Positions 1 through 13,793 of a DNA stretch of 64,000 nt are shown here, piece after piece. Position 1 is the first letter of the stretch; every line of letters begins with the position of its first letter. The stretch comes from Escallonia rubra. Lineage: Eukaryota; Streptophyta; Magnoliopsida; Escalloniales; Escalloniaceae. The translations under genes and the position numbers were made by a program. The notes under the pieces are model-generated. The model ran no database searches and had not been told where the DNA came from. It saw only the letters and a list, made by a program, of their open reading frames with translations. The DNA lies in the NCBI GenBank assembly GCA_033065855.1, contig JAVXUO010001311.1, forward strand, positions 372,001 through 436,000, in the 5' to 3' direction.

Positions 1-748
1 AAAGAAATTGACAGTAAAAATAAACATTAACTAGAAGAACTCAAGCATTAAACAGCTTAAAGAATTAACCCAAATATACATTCAGGTACATGCAAAATTT
101 AATTATCAACCTGGATAGCTAAACATGCTGATAGGTACTGATATTTGTGATATAATCCCAACCTGAACAGCATCATTGTCAGCTGCTCAGGCCATGAAAT
201 ACTTCATTTCACTCCATTTGGATTGAGGGGAAGTAAAAGACATGATAAGGTGGGAAATTACAGCAAAGAATTGTAGTAATGCTACCTCTCGTTCAAACAA
301 CTAGGTAGATAAAAGAAAGATAAGACTCTCGGTCGCATAATCATGCTAATCTGAGGGTTCAGATACACTTCTACCTTCGAAAACCATGTCTGAATGCAAA
401 ATATGATCCTAAATTCTACTCCCCATGAGATACTTCAATCCTTTTATGTACGCAAATCCCACTTTCTTGTTTCACATACACGGAGTAGAAAAAAGGCCAT
501 GATATGACAGACTGGTCTACAAGTAAAGAACAAACATTTCAAGACCTTTAAGAAGAAGATATGACAAATGCAACACAGTGGTAAAAGGATAATTTTTCTA
601 AACAGGAAATATATACATTTTCAAAAGTTCGATACTATTATGGTGAATCAATATTTCTTCCCTACAAAGAAACAAAAGAAATTAAACTGCATTAACTTTA
701 TGTTAAACAATGGGGAAAAAAATTGCATCAACTAGATAATAATACCAC

Positions 749-3700
749 ATTGTTGACTCCATTTGCAACGCAGGAAGGAGGATCTGAAGGCCCAGGACCT
801 ATAATTGATCTTTCCAGAGGTGCAATATTTTTCACGAAACGGTGGTCCAAAAGCGTAGCAGCTGTAGGGCGATGCAGTGGATTCCGCTGCAAGCACTGCC
901 TCACAAAATCCTTTCCATCATCTGAGAGGTGATCAGGAATCGCAGGGAGTTCTTTACTATTCCCAATTTTAAACATGGCAGCAACCTTTAGGCCAAAACA
1001 TGCAAAAAATTGCAAGGATAAGATGAATAAGTGCAAATCTCCATCAAAATTCTACAAGATTAAAACGGAAGTCCTGCTTAAGTGAAGCAGAGAACAAAAT
1101 TCAACTCAGAAGGATCTTCAGCTGGACATAATTCATAAATACAATCTTGGTTATTCAAATCACAGACCCCTTCATACTGGCTCCAAGGTGGTTTTGTAGT
1201 AGCCATTTCCAAAACAGTGCACCCGAGACTCCACACATCGACAGCAAGGTGGCAACCATTTGAATTCTTTATCACCTGGGTCATATGTAGAGGTGAAAAT
1301 ATTAGAAAATTTTCACCTGAAAGCATGTCATGAACAAAAGCTTAAAGCTCAAACAAAGAATATTTTCTGACCTCAGGTGCCATCCAGTAAGGACTTCCTT
1401 TGAAGGATAGTGGACACGACTGGCCTGTGATCTGCAAATTGTAGAAAGCTATGAACCTTAAGAGTGAAAGCTAAATTAGGACAAGCAATCTCACGGTTAA
1501 GGTTAAGCATCTGTCAACATTTGGTACTAGGAGGATACATTTTAAGTTACCATCTACCCTAAAAGCTTAAGCTGTTAGAGAATGGGCCCACCAATGACAT
1601 CAATCTCCCTCATGCTCAAGCCCCCAATTCACGTGGAGAGACAAATCAATGAGAAATAAACCAAGGTGCACTACCACCAAGTGCACAAATTAAGGAGTGC
1701 AATATGCACCATTAGAAATAAGTACGTAGGAAAAATTAAACCCAAGACCTTGCGCAACGAGAGCTCTGATAACATCTTAAGTTACCATCTAATCTAAAAA
1801 CTCAAGCAGTTAGAGAATGGGCCCAACAATATTACCATGCTGTAATGGTTATCAAGGACAGTTTTAACCTATGCAAAAGGTTGATAGATTGTGCGACAGT
1901 TTTTCAATGCTACTTGGGTGCATTTTGCCTGACAAATATAAATGGCAAATTCATATGCACTTGAGAAACAGTGTCTTCGTTGTCACTGGCTCACTGCATA
2001 TGTAGATAGAATCACATCATTGATGGCACCATACTTCCTTTTGCAGCAATTGCCAAGTTGGACCAACAAATTATGCCGGATTTGTTGGTCCAACTACTTG
2101 AGGTAGAAAAATACAAATCTTTGGCAGAGTAGCATTCAGAAAACAAAATTGGAAGAGTAATGCAGGTTCTTTCTCCAGCATATTTGGTTACCTCCACAAC
2201 ACAGGGTAGGGCTTGTGTTAGTGTACGTCAACCAAGAAGATAATGCATAAATCACTGAGGAAGTACTCTTTCTACGAAAATGTTTTGAGAGTCTGAAGCA
2301 ACCAAATGCTTGTAGATTACCCTGAAGGAAGTTACTTGTATTACATCAACTACGAAAGAAGTTTTTCTTGCTTCTGCTAATGGGACTTCCACCTCATTAC
2401 TATATACCAGTTCTTTCCTTAATGATAAGTTTGGGTCCAACACAACAATTTTGAAATTTTTACTGATGCCCAATCTGCTTAGTTTCCCGACAACTGGAAA
2501 GTGGAGTCTCTGGCTTAGTGTATCTATTGACTGGAACTTCCAAATCAGGGATGCTATTCAGCAATATAAAATTTTAGGCCAGGATCCAAGGGCAACATCA
2601 CTTGGATTTTCGCTGCTAATATATCTACCCCTCTGCCAAGTGCCTTGGAAGCTTAATACACACGCGTGCAACTATACATCTATCACAAGCTTAATACACA
2701 CGCTTACCTTCCCTCTTTTAGATGCCATTCATGCTCTTAGCAAATTTTAAGGGTTTTGGCGTTCTCAAAAGCTAGTAATGAGCATGTAAACTTGTTGAAT
2801 CCCATCATCTGCTAGATCCTCTCTTAAGTTCTCCAAAAAGTTCCTATTCTATTTAACTTAACTCTTAAGGTAACTTCAAATTCAAAGCTCACTTGCAGCA
2901 AAACGCCCTTCAAAGGTTCAGATAAGTTCTTTGTACATATGTGTATTTTGATTGTCTTTTGGATAAGATCACAAGAGAGGTGGAGCATCATATTCTCTTG
3001 CTTGTTTCCAAACTGGTGCTAATAAACTGTTAGATGACTAGATAAATGACTGTGGAAAGACAGATAGAAAGGTGCACTGGATGACTAGGCCATCAAAAAG
3101 CAAGGACCCTGTTCCTGAAGTTGGAAAGCCTGATTTATGGCAACAGTATATCACCAACAATAAACAAAATCATTTCCACAATCTCTTTCTCGTTCCAGGT
3201 GCAATTATTAAAGAGTACGATGCCGTGCACCTTAAACTTACAAATTAGGTGGAGGTAGTCACCTCCTTCCTTATTATTCGTAAATGTTGATTACATACAG
3301 GCGGTACACCCAAGCACCTTAAGAGTGTGTTTGAATGAAGATTTTCAAATTACCCTGTATTTCAAAATCCATTCATTTTGAAATTCGTTGATTAACAAAT
3401 TTATGGAATTGCAAATATTGTGTTTGGGCGATTTTGTAGATTGAGTATTTTATATGTGAATTTACATTTGAGAATTTGAACCTAGATAATTTAATGGTGT
3501 ATAGGTACAAACTAATGAGAGAGAGCATCTCCCTTTTTTATGGAAGAAGCTACCTAAAATAATGGTGACTCTTGTTGTGGAAAGGATTTGACAAATAACT
3601 AGTCTGGACTAGTTATTTCTAGAGGGGATTTTAGCACACCAAATTCTCTTTCCAAATCCCTCCTAGAATTTGGTAAATCCATCTTATGAAAGTGAAATCC

Positions 3701-6700
3701 CCAGTTCAATTACCTCATCCAAACACACTCCAAGGGACATATTAGAGGCCTTTAAATCTGCGGCACAAGCTGGAAGTTAAAAGCAAAAGAAATTCGGCTT
3801 ACATAAAACCTAAACAGGTTTTTTTGGCATCTGCTATTATGGTTATTTTGCATCGGACTACACATAGCTTATATCAGGGAGGCCGGGAGGCTCAAAACTA
3901 GAGTTCTGGATGTGCTATTAAGATGCATAGGGAGATAGAAGTCATTGCTGATTTCTTCGCTAGTTAGTGCCATGTGGGAGAAGATCTTTTTGATTAACTC
4001 CTCAGCCGATGAGAGTCTTGCCATGGGAAGGATTCACAGGGTTGTACATTCTATGTTTGACTGTTAAAGAGTGCCAGTTTTACCTTCAGCCAAAAAGACA
4101 GAAAAAGGTTGTGTTGAGTCTATTTGAGACTCAGCCGCCACCTTTTTTTATGGGGGTAGATATCTTTTATTTACCCCTAGGCAGATTGTGCTAGTCTTGC
4201 CATGGGAGGTATTTACTTTCTATGTCGACTGTTGAAGAGTGCCAGTTTTGCCTTCAGCCGGAAAAGAAAGAAAAACATTGTCTTTCGACTATTTGACACT
4301 CAGCTGCCTCTTGTTAACAATATATGGAATGAGTCTGTGACTGCACTTACATGCTTGGCCATTCCAAAATCTGCCAACTTGACACGGCCATTCGGGTCTA
4401 CAAGTATATTTGCTCCTTTAATATCCCTGCACACAACATGCACACACTTCATCATCCAAGACTTCATCCCAAACTGGTTGTGGTCAGCTACCCAACATGC
4501 CCACATATGAAGAGGATTTTCCGTTATGGACAGCAAATGGGCAGCAAAGAAAGCATTTTTTAGAATAAAATGTCAGATAACTGATCATATGTGCATAAAG
4601 GGATTCACCTATGCACGGTATTTTTAGCATGTAAATATGCAAGCCCTGACAAGATTTGTTGAGTATAATTACGAATTGCTAATTCACCAAACTGTCCATA
4701 ATCTTGAAGAAGCTTATAAATGGAACCACCAGAGACGTATTCCAGATATATATAGAGTTTGTCATCTACCTGCACATAATATTAAGTTCAGATGTTGGGT
4801 TAGGCAAAATGATGACCAGAAGTCTCTTATAACACGTGCAATATTATTGCTTTAAAAGTGTGTACCAATAGAGAAGATAACTAACAAAAATACTTTTGAC
4901 AAAAGTTTGTGACCATGATTTATAGTATCGCTAAAACCTGATCCTAAGGGATAGCATCCTTTTAATGACTAAAGCTTCCAACTACAAGTTAACAAGTCAA
5001 AAGTTCCAGAATGCTATATAAGGAAGAAAATGGAGACATATAGCCATATTTAAACATCAAGAGCAATTGGGAGGCATCAAACTTACTGTCTCAGAACCAT
5101 AATACTGCACGATATTCGGATGCCGTAAGCGACTCAGTAAAACAATTTCCTGTAAGAAAAATAACATAAGAACGTCCTCTTAGTGCCATTAAACTTGCAT
5201 GGATTGGCAATTCTTTTAAAGTATTCAACAGACATGTAATTGGTCTACTATACATGTCTAGTATTATTGACGAACTTACTTGTCCCAATTGCTTTGCGCT
5301 TTCCTTTGACTTCGCATCGTCTGCGAATAAAGTAACCTCTTTCATAGCACACATTTCGCCGCTTTCACTAAACAGTAATGTAAGCCCAAACATGCCAAAA
5401 GTCAACCATCAACCAACATTGGAGAAACAATACATACATGCAAGCACCACTAACGATATTGGTGATCTTGCAAGAAAACCTGTGATGGTACTAACAAACA
5501 TTGATGGCATAGCCTGGAAACTTGCCTCGACTCTAACCGTAAGGCAACAAGAAATAATGCAAAATGAGATCGAGCAGGAATCGTTATAGTACCTGTTAAA
5601 GCCAACATAAACATGTCCAAATGAACCTCTACCTAACAACTTTCCCTTTTTCCAGCGTGAGCCAGGGCTTGTCAGACTCTCAGCTCTTCCTGGACTTCTT
5701 GGTACAGAGGGTGATGTTGCTGCTGAATTGGAGTTAGTGAAAGGAGAAGTATTTGTAATTGTTAAAGGAGGAAGGGGTAACCGGTGACTTTGTTGTTTTC
5801 CATCTTCAGGCCAGCTATTCTGTGATTCAGTGGCTGCCCCTGTAGCTCTTGGATGAAGTGGTGTGACAGCACCACTTTGAATTCTAGAGCTCGGGCCAGG
5901 GCTAGTCATTCTGGGACTAGGAAGTGGAGAATATTCTGGGCTACCCCTGCTTGGCTGCCAAAACAATTGCCCCAGCATATCACCTCCCATAGAATTATGC
6001 CCAGAATTCTGACCCGAACCCGGGCTGGAGCAGTGGCCAGATCCAAGTAAAGGTAGATCTGAATATGGTTTTCCAGCCCAGAAGGCCGAATTAGTAACTT
6101 GCTCAGTGCCAAATGCTCTCATTGGGCTTCTAGAAGGACTTGACATTGAGCTGTCTGGAGCACTGCAGAAAGCACTGTGGTTAGGGCTCTGTAGACTCTG
6201 CACATGACTGCTCAAAGGTCTCTTGTTAGGAGATGTCGGAGAGACGTGATTACTGAGCAAAAGGTTGGCCGGTTTTAGTGCCTCCCTTGAACGGATATGC
6301 GCGACAGGTGATAGATCCCTCATGATCATGCTTCATCAAAGAAGGGGTAAATGAATCAGGGACTAAAAATACTAAAATGAAGACCATAATGACGCACAAG
6401 GGGAGGGGGGGGGGGGGGGGGGAAGGAGAGAGAGACCGGAGATGAAGGTAAATGCTATCATTTTATTAAACTGGTGATTACTAATATTCACACGCAAGCT
6501 CACCTGGAAGGGCTGCCTGCAGTAGTTCTACTTCCAGTTTCATAATCTGATGCCAACGGACTACGCTGGCGTGAGTCAGCTTGATCATCGCTATCCAAGG
6601 AGCATTCACTAGAAATAGAAGCATTGATCAAATCTCCATCCAAATCAGTAGGATCTGGCCCGTTTCGGATGCATCCAGGTCTCGGGAGAGGGAGAAATAA

Positions 6701-7060
6701 TGATGGTCTGGACACCTTCTCAAACCCTGACTTCGGTGATACACTGGGCCCAGAATTTGCTCGAGCTATGCTCGCATGGCGGATGCCAGGAAGCGGAAGT
6801 GGTTGGGCTAGAGGCCTTTCAACAAAACTTTGGCATCTTGATACATGTTTGGAAGGCGATGGCGACCTTGACTCCGCTGGGGACAAACACTCCTTCTCTG
6901 AAACTGTATCAATACAATGTCTCCGAGATCCTCCTGATCTATTGCTAGATTTACCTTCAGATGGGATCTTGAATTTTCGGTGTAATGTGTCGATGAAACT
7001 CTCCTTGCTTGCTTTCTTCTTTGCGTCCTTTGATGAGGACTTCCCCCACCATGAAGGCAT
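749..7060 (-). CDS. YDA: YODA-type MAP kinase kinase kinase, 3' exons outside window
   Basis: Serine/threonine MAPKKK at the head of a MAPK cascade; the family acts in stomatal, embryo and immune signalling (family knowledge). Nine coding exons fit by frame and GT-AG sites: 7060-6504, 6330-5593, 5367-5280, 5149-5087, 4769-4609, 4426-4351, 1431-1372, 1275-1168, 985 to about 749. The product starts MPSWWGKSSSK, has a long Ser/Pro-rich N-terminal region, then a kinase domain: glycine loop GRGSFGHVY, lysine in CAMKEV, catalytic HRDIKGAN, DFGMAKH, GSPYWMAPE and DVWSLGCT. The start at 7060 is the first ATG after a good acceptor (7080). The last exon reads into a stop at 728-730, but YODA proteins continue with a Ser/Pro-rich tail, so I infer a donor near 749-745 and further exons left of position 1. 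Visible coding part is about 696 codons. Intron 6 is 2.9 kb. Confidence 0.93.
1545..1829. repeat. Pair of 52-bp direct repeats in YODA intron 6
   Basis: The segments 1545-1597 and 1777-1829 match along nearly their whole length (AAGTTACCATCTA, then TTAGAGAATGGGCCCA). They are 232 bp apart, and the text between contains AGAGCTCTGATAACATC just before the second copy. It resembles a dispersed plant repeat fragment, but I cannot assign a class. Confidence 0.5.
3323..3730. mobile_element. MITE-like element in YODA intron 6
   Basis: The ends are inverted repeats: GAGTGTGTTTGAATGA at 3323-3338 and the complement of GAGTGTGTTTGGATGA at 3715-3730, one mismatch in 16. The interior (408 bp in all) is AT-rich with no coding capacity and is partly self-complementary (AAATCC/GGATTT-type stretches). 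A target-site duplication is not clear, so the superfamily is left open. Confidence 0.6.
4014..4313. repeat. Degenerate tandem duplication, unit about 180 bp
   Basis: Two copies, about 4014-4142 and 4193-4313, share GTCTTGCCATGGGA, AGAGTGCCAGTTTT and CCTTCAGCC in the same order, with several substitutions. It lies immediately beside exon 6 of the YODA-type gene (4351-4426). Confidence 0.6.
6405..6422. repeat. Poly-G tract
   Basis: A run of 18 G on the plus strand within intron 1 of the YODA-type gene; in the transcript it reads as a C run between the exon 1 donor (6503) and the exon 2 acceptor (6331). Length is likely variable or an assembly approximation. Confidence 0.8.
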
Positions 7061-9020
7061 ATTGCCCAATACTCAAAATCTGTAGAAATAACGGGCAGCA
7101 AACTTCCTTAAGAAGTAAGAAGTAAACATACTCATAAGATCCAAACTTGTAGTACACACGTGTACACAATGTTACTGATTACTTTTCTTGCTGCTATTTA
7201 GTCAAACAGAGAGCGCGAAGGGGTCCCTGGGTGGTTTCATTTACGATCTGAAACGTCTCGCAGAAGAAAAGCGACGAAAGACTACATCACTTAGCATCAT
7301 ATCCCCAGAAACAGGTTTTGGCCGTATAAGTAACTGCCTAAAGAAACAAGAAACTGTGGCGGCAATAAAAAATCGGACGGATAGTGTACGTTCTGACACT
7401 ACATTATGTATGCAAGCAAAGCATACAGTAGACAATATCATATCTACAGTTATCTACACTAAGACGTACGTCTACTCAAGACTCATCTTATCCACGTGCA
7501 GTGTATGCAACCATTCATGTTATCACATACCTAAAACCTACAATTAAACACTTTAACATGGCTATTGTGCAATAACTCAACAAACGTTAACGCCAAGCTC
7601 ATGCTTAAATCAAGCTTGTTGCCTAGTACACAGCTCAATTTTGTCAATGAGAGTTATAACTCAATAAAAAAGTTTTCTTCTCTTCCAATCATCCAATATA
7701 CATAGGTTGCACTCTGTTTGGGGCCTTCTAACGTGCTTTTGCTTAAGCATAAAGATGAGAACACAACAGATGCCCTATGAAAACTACGGGAATCTATTTC
7801 CGAACAAAGATCTTGCATTCATGAAAAGTAAACTCAATCACAGGAGCAGAGCATCTTAGTGCTAGAATACAATCTTATTCATTTTGCCACTCCCCATCAC
7901 TAAATGTAAGCTTATTTTTTGCAAAAAGTCAATTACCTGACGTCATAAATATACTGTTATCATTGTGAATATTCCATTTTACCTTACTGCCGAAGGACAA
8001 ATGAGGACCTCTTAATTTGAACAAATGAAACAACCGAAAATAAAATTAAAGAATGTAATTACCATTCACAAGAGAATATTGCAAAGTATTAGTTTCAAAA
8101 CAAATATGTCGGCAAATGCTTAGGGGATCAAGGTAGCACTATATGCAAAGCAAAGATAACTGCCAACTTAATCTCCCATTTTTTTAATGATAAGCTAAAA
8201 GTCGAATAATATCCTGTTTGCAGGCATAGCATCTGGTAACTCTGCACGATTCCTAGCACATATTCCCCAATAGGTAAGTGGAATGCTACTCACTACTCCT
8301 CAATACTTCCTCGCTTTCGCTTGCTACCCAGGTTCTCCAAACAACCTAGGATAAGACTGATGAAAAGGCTCAGCAGAAAGATCCACTAGGCATCTTCTAC
8401 CCTCCTCTAACACTTGAGAATCACTCATGTTTCATCCGGTCGCAGACAAAACATTAGGCGGTCGCAAATCGAACCAGCTCGTTCAGGTAACCGAAAAACG
8501 TGTATCCCAAACACGTACCATGTTCATCTCCATATTTGGAAATTGACCAAACCCTTGTCAACCATAAAAGCCAAATGATTCCATTAAGTTCAAAATTTTG
8601 GCATTTAAAAAAAAAACAAGATGGTCAAAAGTGTCTTGCCAAATATGTTTCTCTTTAACGCTTTTAAGACAATTAATCGTGCAAAGAATAACCAGTGACC
8701 TCAACAATAAACTTAAAGGACATCACTTTCCCAATTTTTTCCAGAGCCTCACCAACAAAGAAAAAGGATTCGAGAATGGTTCCACAATTCACGTCAATTT
8801 CTTCACTTTTAACTATCAATTTTCCACAATTCTCTCACCTAACAAAACAAACAAGCAAGCAAATTACCCGAAACAAGGAAGTGATCTGCCTGATCTCAAC
8901 TACACGAAAAACACGAGATTTTGGCACAGATCTACACATACACTGAAAACAAAATAGACAACAGAATCAAAATCAGCTTAAACCGAATGTTGCAATAGTA
9001 GCAATGCTAAAGCAACTAAC

Positions 9021-9190
9021 CTTATATTTTCAGCATCATGAGTTGAAGAGCTCGTCCATTGCAAATGGCTGAAAGCGAAACCCTAGAGATTTTTAGGCTT
9101 TATCGAGGGGATTGAAAGTGCAAGGATTTGAAGAGATCGCGTAAAGGAGAGAAAGGGGCAAATGGAAAGGGCGAGAGTGAGTGTGTGAGA
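9021..9190 (-). other. Probable 5' untranslated exon of the YODA-type gene
   Basis: On the minus strand a consensus-like donor (AAG|GTTAGT, exon end 9021) lies about 2 kb upstream of the acceptor before the start codon. The stretch is GA-rich with a GAGA microsatellite (about 9180-9200), common for plant 5' leaders. A second possible leader exon is 7337-7245 (acceptor after TTTCTTTAG, donor GTAAAT). Both are inferences from splice signals only; the transcription start is not defined. Confidence 0.35.
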
Positions 9191-9199
9191 GAGAGAGAG

Positions 9200-12100
9200 G
9201 GAGTGGACTTGTCCGAGTTATGATTCCAGTACATACTTGTAGTAATTAAGTTTAAATTACTGCAAGAAGACGTTGCAATATTCTCCTTTTTTTTTCAACT
9301 CTTTAGAGAAAAACAATTTAATAGACTATTCGGCGAGTCAAATTAGGACAGGAATATCAAAAAAGTCAATATATTATGACATAAATATAAAAAAGGTCAA
9401 TGTAAAACGATAAATCTATCTCAAGATTTTGTAAACAATCAAATGGAGAGAATCTAATCAAAATGAAGGGAGGAAATTTTCTACTATATGTTAGTTATTT
9501 TCTGTTTTCAAACGTCTGATATAAAATATGAATAGGATCGTTCAAACATTGTCATGTCCACCTTCAAATTGAAGTGAGGGTGCGAGCAAAAGTATTAACC
9601 AATTTAGTAGAGTTTGGTGTTTCGATCAAAGTTCATACGCTGGGAAACAAAATTTTAATGTAACCGTAATAAAGATGACGTGATATAACAATATATTAAA
9701 TGATAGGATAATAACACCTTAATATTTCATTATGTGAGAATATATTTATCTCGCAACCCTATTACACCACGTCACTCTCTTCCCTCCTCTTTTATTGATA
9801 GAAGAGCACGATTTTATTGTACTAAAAAAAATTTCTTTTTTTGGCACTCAAAATTATAAAATATAATTATTACACTAGTTCGAATTGCAACTCAAAGAAA
9901 AAAAGTAAAGAAATATATTTTGAAAACAAACATCCTTTACTAATCCTATCAATTATGTCAGGACTAATTTACACCTGATCAACCGAAAATACTTTAGGCG
10001 TGTAGATATATATTGTTCTTATGAGTAACAATTTTCTTTTTTCGTTCATGATTAAGCGTGGAAATATACTCGTATTTTATTATCAAAAAGTAAGTTTTAT
10101 AGATGAAGTTATGTACTAATATCTACTTATTCGTTATCTTTATTCCGAAATCTAACGAAGTTACTTTTTCATGTCTTATTGAACCTGGATCTTACTTTAA
10201 AAAAAAAAACGAGTCTTACACATCTATACAATATGTATTTGGTTTCAATGATATGGGTCTTGCCTTCTAAACATCTGATCCATTTTTTTTATATATAAAA
10301 TACAACAAAATAGGTGTTAAACTATAATTGGTTAGAAAGTAGTTTACAATCCCATGAATTTTAACCAAAACCATCTCACCCGTGACCTCTCTTTCTCTTC
10401 ATTATAATTAACTACTTATCTTCTCGTGCATAATACAGAGTTTTAACTAGTAATGTGGAATATGATACTCTTTTTTGTCCACGACTCCTATGGAACGTGT
10501 TTGAGAATTGACATCAATAAAAGATTCCATCACTAGTTTGTTTCTTAATTTGTTCTTCTTTTTTATTTATTTTTTCTATTTTTTGGTTCATATTTTAAAA
10601 TCAAAAATTAATTCTGCCGAAAGTCATTTATGTTGCAATAAAGCGTACTGGACCCAGCTATATCTGCCATCATGTATGTTTCACGTCAATATGCAACAAG
10701 AGAAAAATGACAACAAAAGTTCTATTGTCGTCTAAAGTCACTAACAGATGGCATAAGGAATTATCTATTAGTGACATTAATTAATCTTTAGCCACATTGG
10801 GGTCACATAAAATGTTGTTTACGGTCGGTTATGCCGAGTTTTTTTTCTTTTCTGTTTTTTTTTCGTGATGTTTTATTGTAAACTCGATCAAAAATGAGTT
10901 TTAATCCAGTGTTACACTTCTAACTCTGTTTCCCTTGATCTTTATTTTCCCTTCTCGTATGAAAAAAAATATGAATTGTAACGTTGACAACGTGACGTGT
11001 CGTAAGATCCGTAGATTAAATGGTAAAATTTCTCGAGGAAAAAAAAAGATGAGAGATTTTACAAGTAATTATCGTTTCCAGTTATCTCAACTGGGAGTAT
11101 AGCCGTATAGGCTAAATCTGAGACCAAATTCAGTTGTTAAGGACAAACGCATGTAATCATGTCCAGATGCTTAGAGCCATTAGAGAGTATATATTCGCGC
11201 TTGGAGTTGCCAAAACTCAATTCTCTGCTAGAATTTATGCATGTGATGCTAGCGTTAAAATACTACAAAAGCCTCTTCCTTTGATGTTTTAATTTTTTTT
11301 TCAAAATTTTATGTTGTTACATGACATTGGACTCTCGTATTACAGTTATTAAGTTCAGTTGTCTCGCTTCTCTCTTATATCAGTTATATACCGATGACAT
11401 TTATGCATTAAATGATGGTGCACCTTAATAAAATTTTCGTAATCTCCTAAACAAACAATGTTGTCACACACTCATTATTCCTAAATTTAATATCTGAGAC
11501 TGAGAGCAGCTAATTACCTGATATTTTTGATAGCCTGGCCCACCAAAAGATGATCAAAGTTGCAGGGGGGATGCATCCAGCAAACATGTTAGCAAGGAAG
11601 AACATGTTACACGTGGGCCCTCAGCCCCTGGCGGGACCAGGACTATATTTTTGCTCTTTGGTGTTACGTATAATTTTTTGCACATTTTTTTTTCTTTCTC
11701 TTTTCCCTTGCCAAAACACGTTTTTAAGAATGGCAGAAAAATGGCAGCAAACTACTTATTGTGACACTTCTTAATGAAACATGTACATCACAAACCCTCA
11801 AACTTTTCAATTTTTGATTGAACATCTCAATCCGATCAATACGGCCACTAAGCCCCCATCACATTCTGGTTATCGTCTTTTCCTGAAACGAGTACTCCTG
11901 TCCACTAGAGACTACATGTCCTCAATCTGGGGTCCCCTACTGAAGAAGAGAGATGGGGCTGAAGGTGTAGATGACAACATACAACAGTGTGGCGGTGTAG
12001 AATGGACGAGCTAGAGATAGTGACTGCCGATGGCGATGGCGTAAAGCTAGGTTGGTCATGACGGCCATGACACATCAGAGTCGTGACGTGCGTGCTCGTG

Positions 12101-13400
12101 CGATCCTGTTCGTGGAGACGGGAGCTTGTGCGCGTGTGCTGTTGCGACGAGAAAGATGTTAGGGTGTGGGATACGGATTGTGGTGGGTTGTGTTGTGAAT
12201 TCAGTTGATTTTTTTTATGAAGGTTGCGATGATGGTGAGCGGTTATAAGTCCAGGTTTTTGAAATGTAAAACAGAAATACATGAAAATTTTAGTGAGCAT
12301 TTTGCTGATTTTTTAAATGTAAAACAGAAACACATGACAATTTTAGTGAGCATTTTGCTGCCTTTCATAACAACGTGATTTACTGCCAAGTATTTTTCGT
12401 TTAAAATCTTAGAAACTAAATTTTCACCGTGACAAAATCTTGAAAACTTTCAAAAAAAGTATCAACCTCATGTAAGTTCATTAATCTGGGCCAGAATACT
12501 GTAAATCTGACATGAACTACATGAGTCCCAAAATTTACATGACATATGAGAGTAATATATATTTTCTTTTCTTATATCCTTGTTCATATGTCATTAAAAA
12601 GTGAAGTATTAATGATATAGTTGTTACTGACAAATGAAGATATTGACAAATATTATGTAAAAACCTGGTAATAAAAAATGAAATCTGACTCAAGAAACCG
12701 GAGAAAAAAGAAAAAGAGTGCCAATATGCCACTTGCGTACACGATGAAAAAAGAGATGACTCAAGGTCAAACTCAAAGTCAACCTCGCCATTTCTATAAA
12801 GGAATCAGGACAGACTTTGTGGCAGTGGAGCGAGAGGATGACGGAAAGACTAACAAAGTCAACTCTTACTGGAGTAAAAAGAAATCAACAGTGTTCGAGA
12901 CACAGAACTTGAGTTCTACAGGGTTCATAAGTACAAGTATTTAACAACTTTCACATGCATTTTGCAAATAAGAGGCAGTCTTATCTTTCGCCGGCAAATG
13001 AATTCCCGAGACGCACGTTTGTGGTGTCGGTTCTTCTGGCCGCCCTGTTCCAAGTGACCGATATTATTCCATCCATAGGCGTTAGCTTTTTTGCCCTTTT
13101 TGTAGCTTTATTGTTTCAGTTAATCCCAGGATCGTACCTGTCCCACCAGAAAAGAACAAAAAAACTCGCAAGTAATTTTTGTTTTTGTTTTTAATAAGAA
13201 GCGTTTTTATCGGTAGTAATAGAGGGTGTACAACCAATAAGATGCATCATAATAAGCACACAAGCAATGCCATGTTAGACGTACTCTCGGGCATATGAGG
13301 GCCAAAAGAATTCAGCATAAGCTGTACAACCGAGCAAACAACCATCATTGACAAAGATCAACACGGTGAGCAAATAATGAACCAAAAGAGATGAACACCC
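9200..13400. other. AT-rich spacer between YODA-type and transporter genes
   Basis: I see no convincing gene here. Short reading frames show no recognisable domain. The only structured part is a GC-richer transposon-like block (11731-12366) listed separately. The left end should hold the promoter of the YODA-type gene, and the right end (about 13400-13790) the transporter's 3' UTR; neither can be delimited. Confidence 0.6.
11731..12366. mobile_element. Inverted-repeat DNA element, family copy 1
   Basis: The left end contains ATGGCAGCAAA and the right end CATTTTGCTGCC, so the termini are inverted. The left-hand part (ACATCACAAACCCTCAAAC, then CATCTCAATCC and ATCAA) matches the reverse complement of the element at 47199-47956, and both carry the same GC-rich interior (CCATCGCC-type, AGCTCGTC). 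Near the right end a segment of about 50 bp is tandemly repeated (AATGTAAAACAGAAA at about 12265 and 12316). No transposase is visible; it is non-autonomous. Confidence 0.6.
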
Positions 13401-13793
13401 GGAAGTACTCTGGTTTTGTGGCGGCTGGGTCGTAACGATTCAAGTAAGGAATTTCAATTAAATCTCGCTAATTGAGGTGTGTGGTGTACCCCCTCATAAT
13501 TTGGGCTTTTTGTGTTGCAAAGGCACCTGAGTTCCCCAGAAAGGCGAATTATCTGAGATGCAGAAATCTAATGTGTCCCACAGGACGTCCACTGTTTAAC
13601 ATTTTAAGACCCCTAAAGCTTGAATTTTTGGAATTGCTGGTAGGCAAAGAATAAGAATAGCAAGTAATTAAGGTCATCATACTCCTGCTGCCTTGGGTTT
13701 CTATTTGACAACCTTTTTCAACAATATGCTGGAAGCAAAAACGTCGAGACTCGTTCATCTTACCTTTAGGATGTATGTTTAAGAACATGGGCA

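Larger units (their letters stand above)
1432..4350 (-). other. Long intron 6 of the YODA-type gene, with repeats
   Basis: This 2.9-kb intron separates the exon ending DFGMAKH from the exon starting ITGQSCP, both in kinase subdomains VII-VIII. It holds two copies of an about 52-bp direct repeat (1545-1597 and 1777-1829, sharing AGAGAATGGGCCCA), an inverted-repeat element (3323-3730) and a degenerate tandem duplication (4014-4313). No exon or conserved reading frame is visible in it. Confidence 0.8.

Noticed and set aside
12678-12944. 88-codon Lys/Arg-rich frame
   Set aside because: Low-complexity, no domain, AT-rich spacer.
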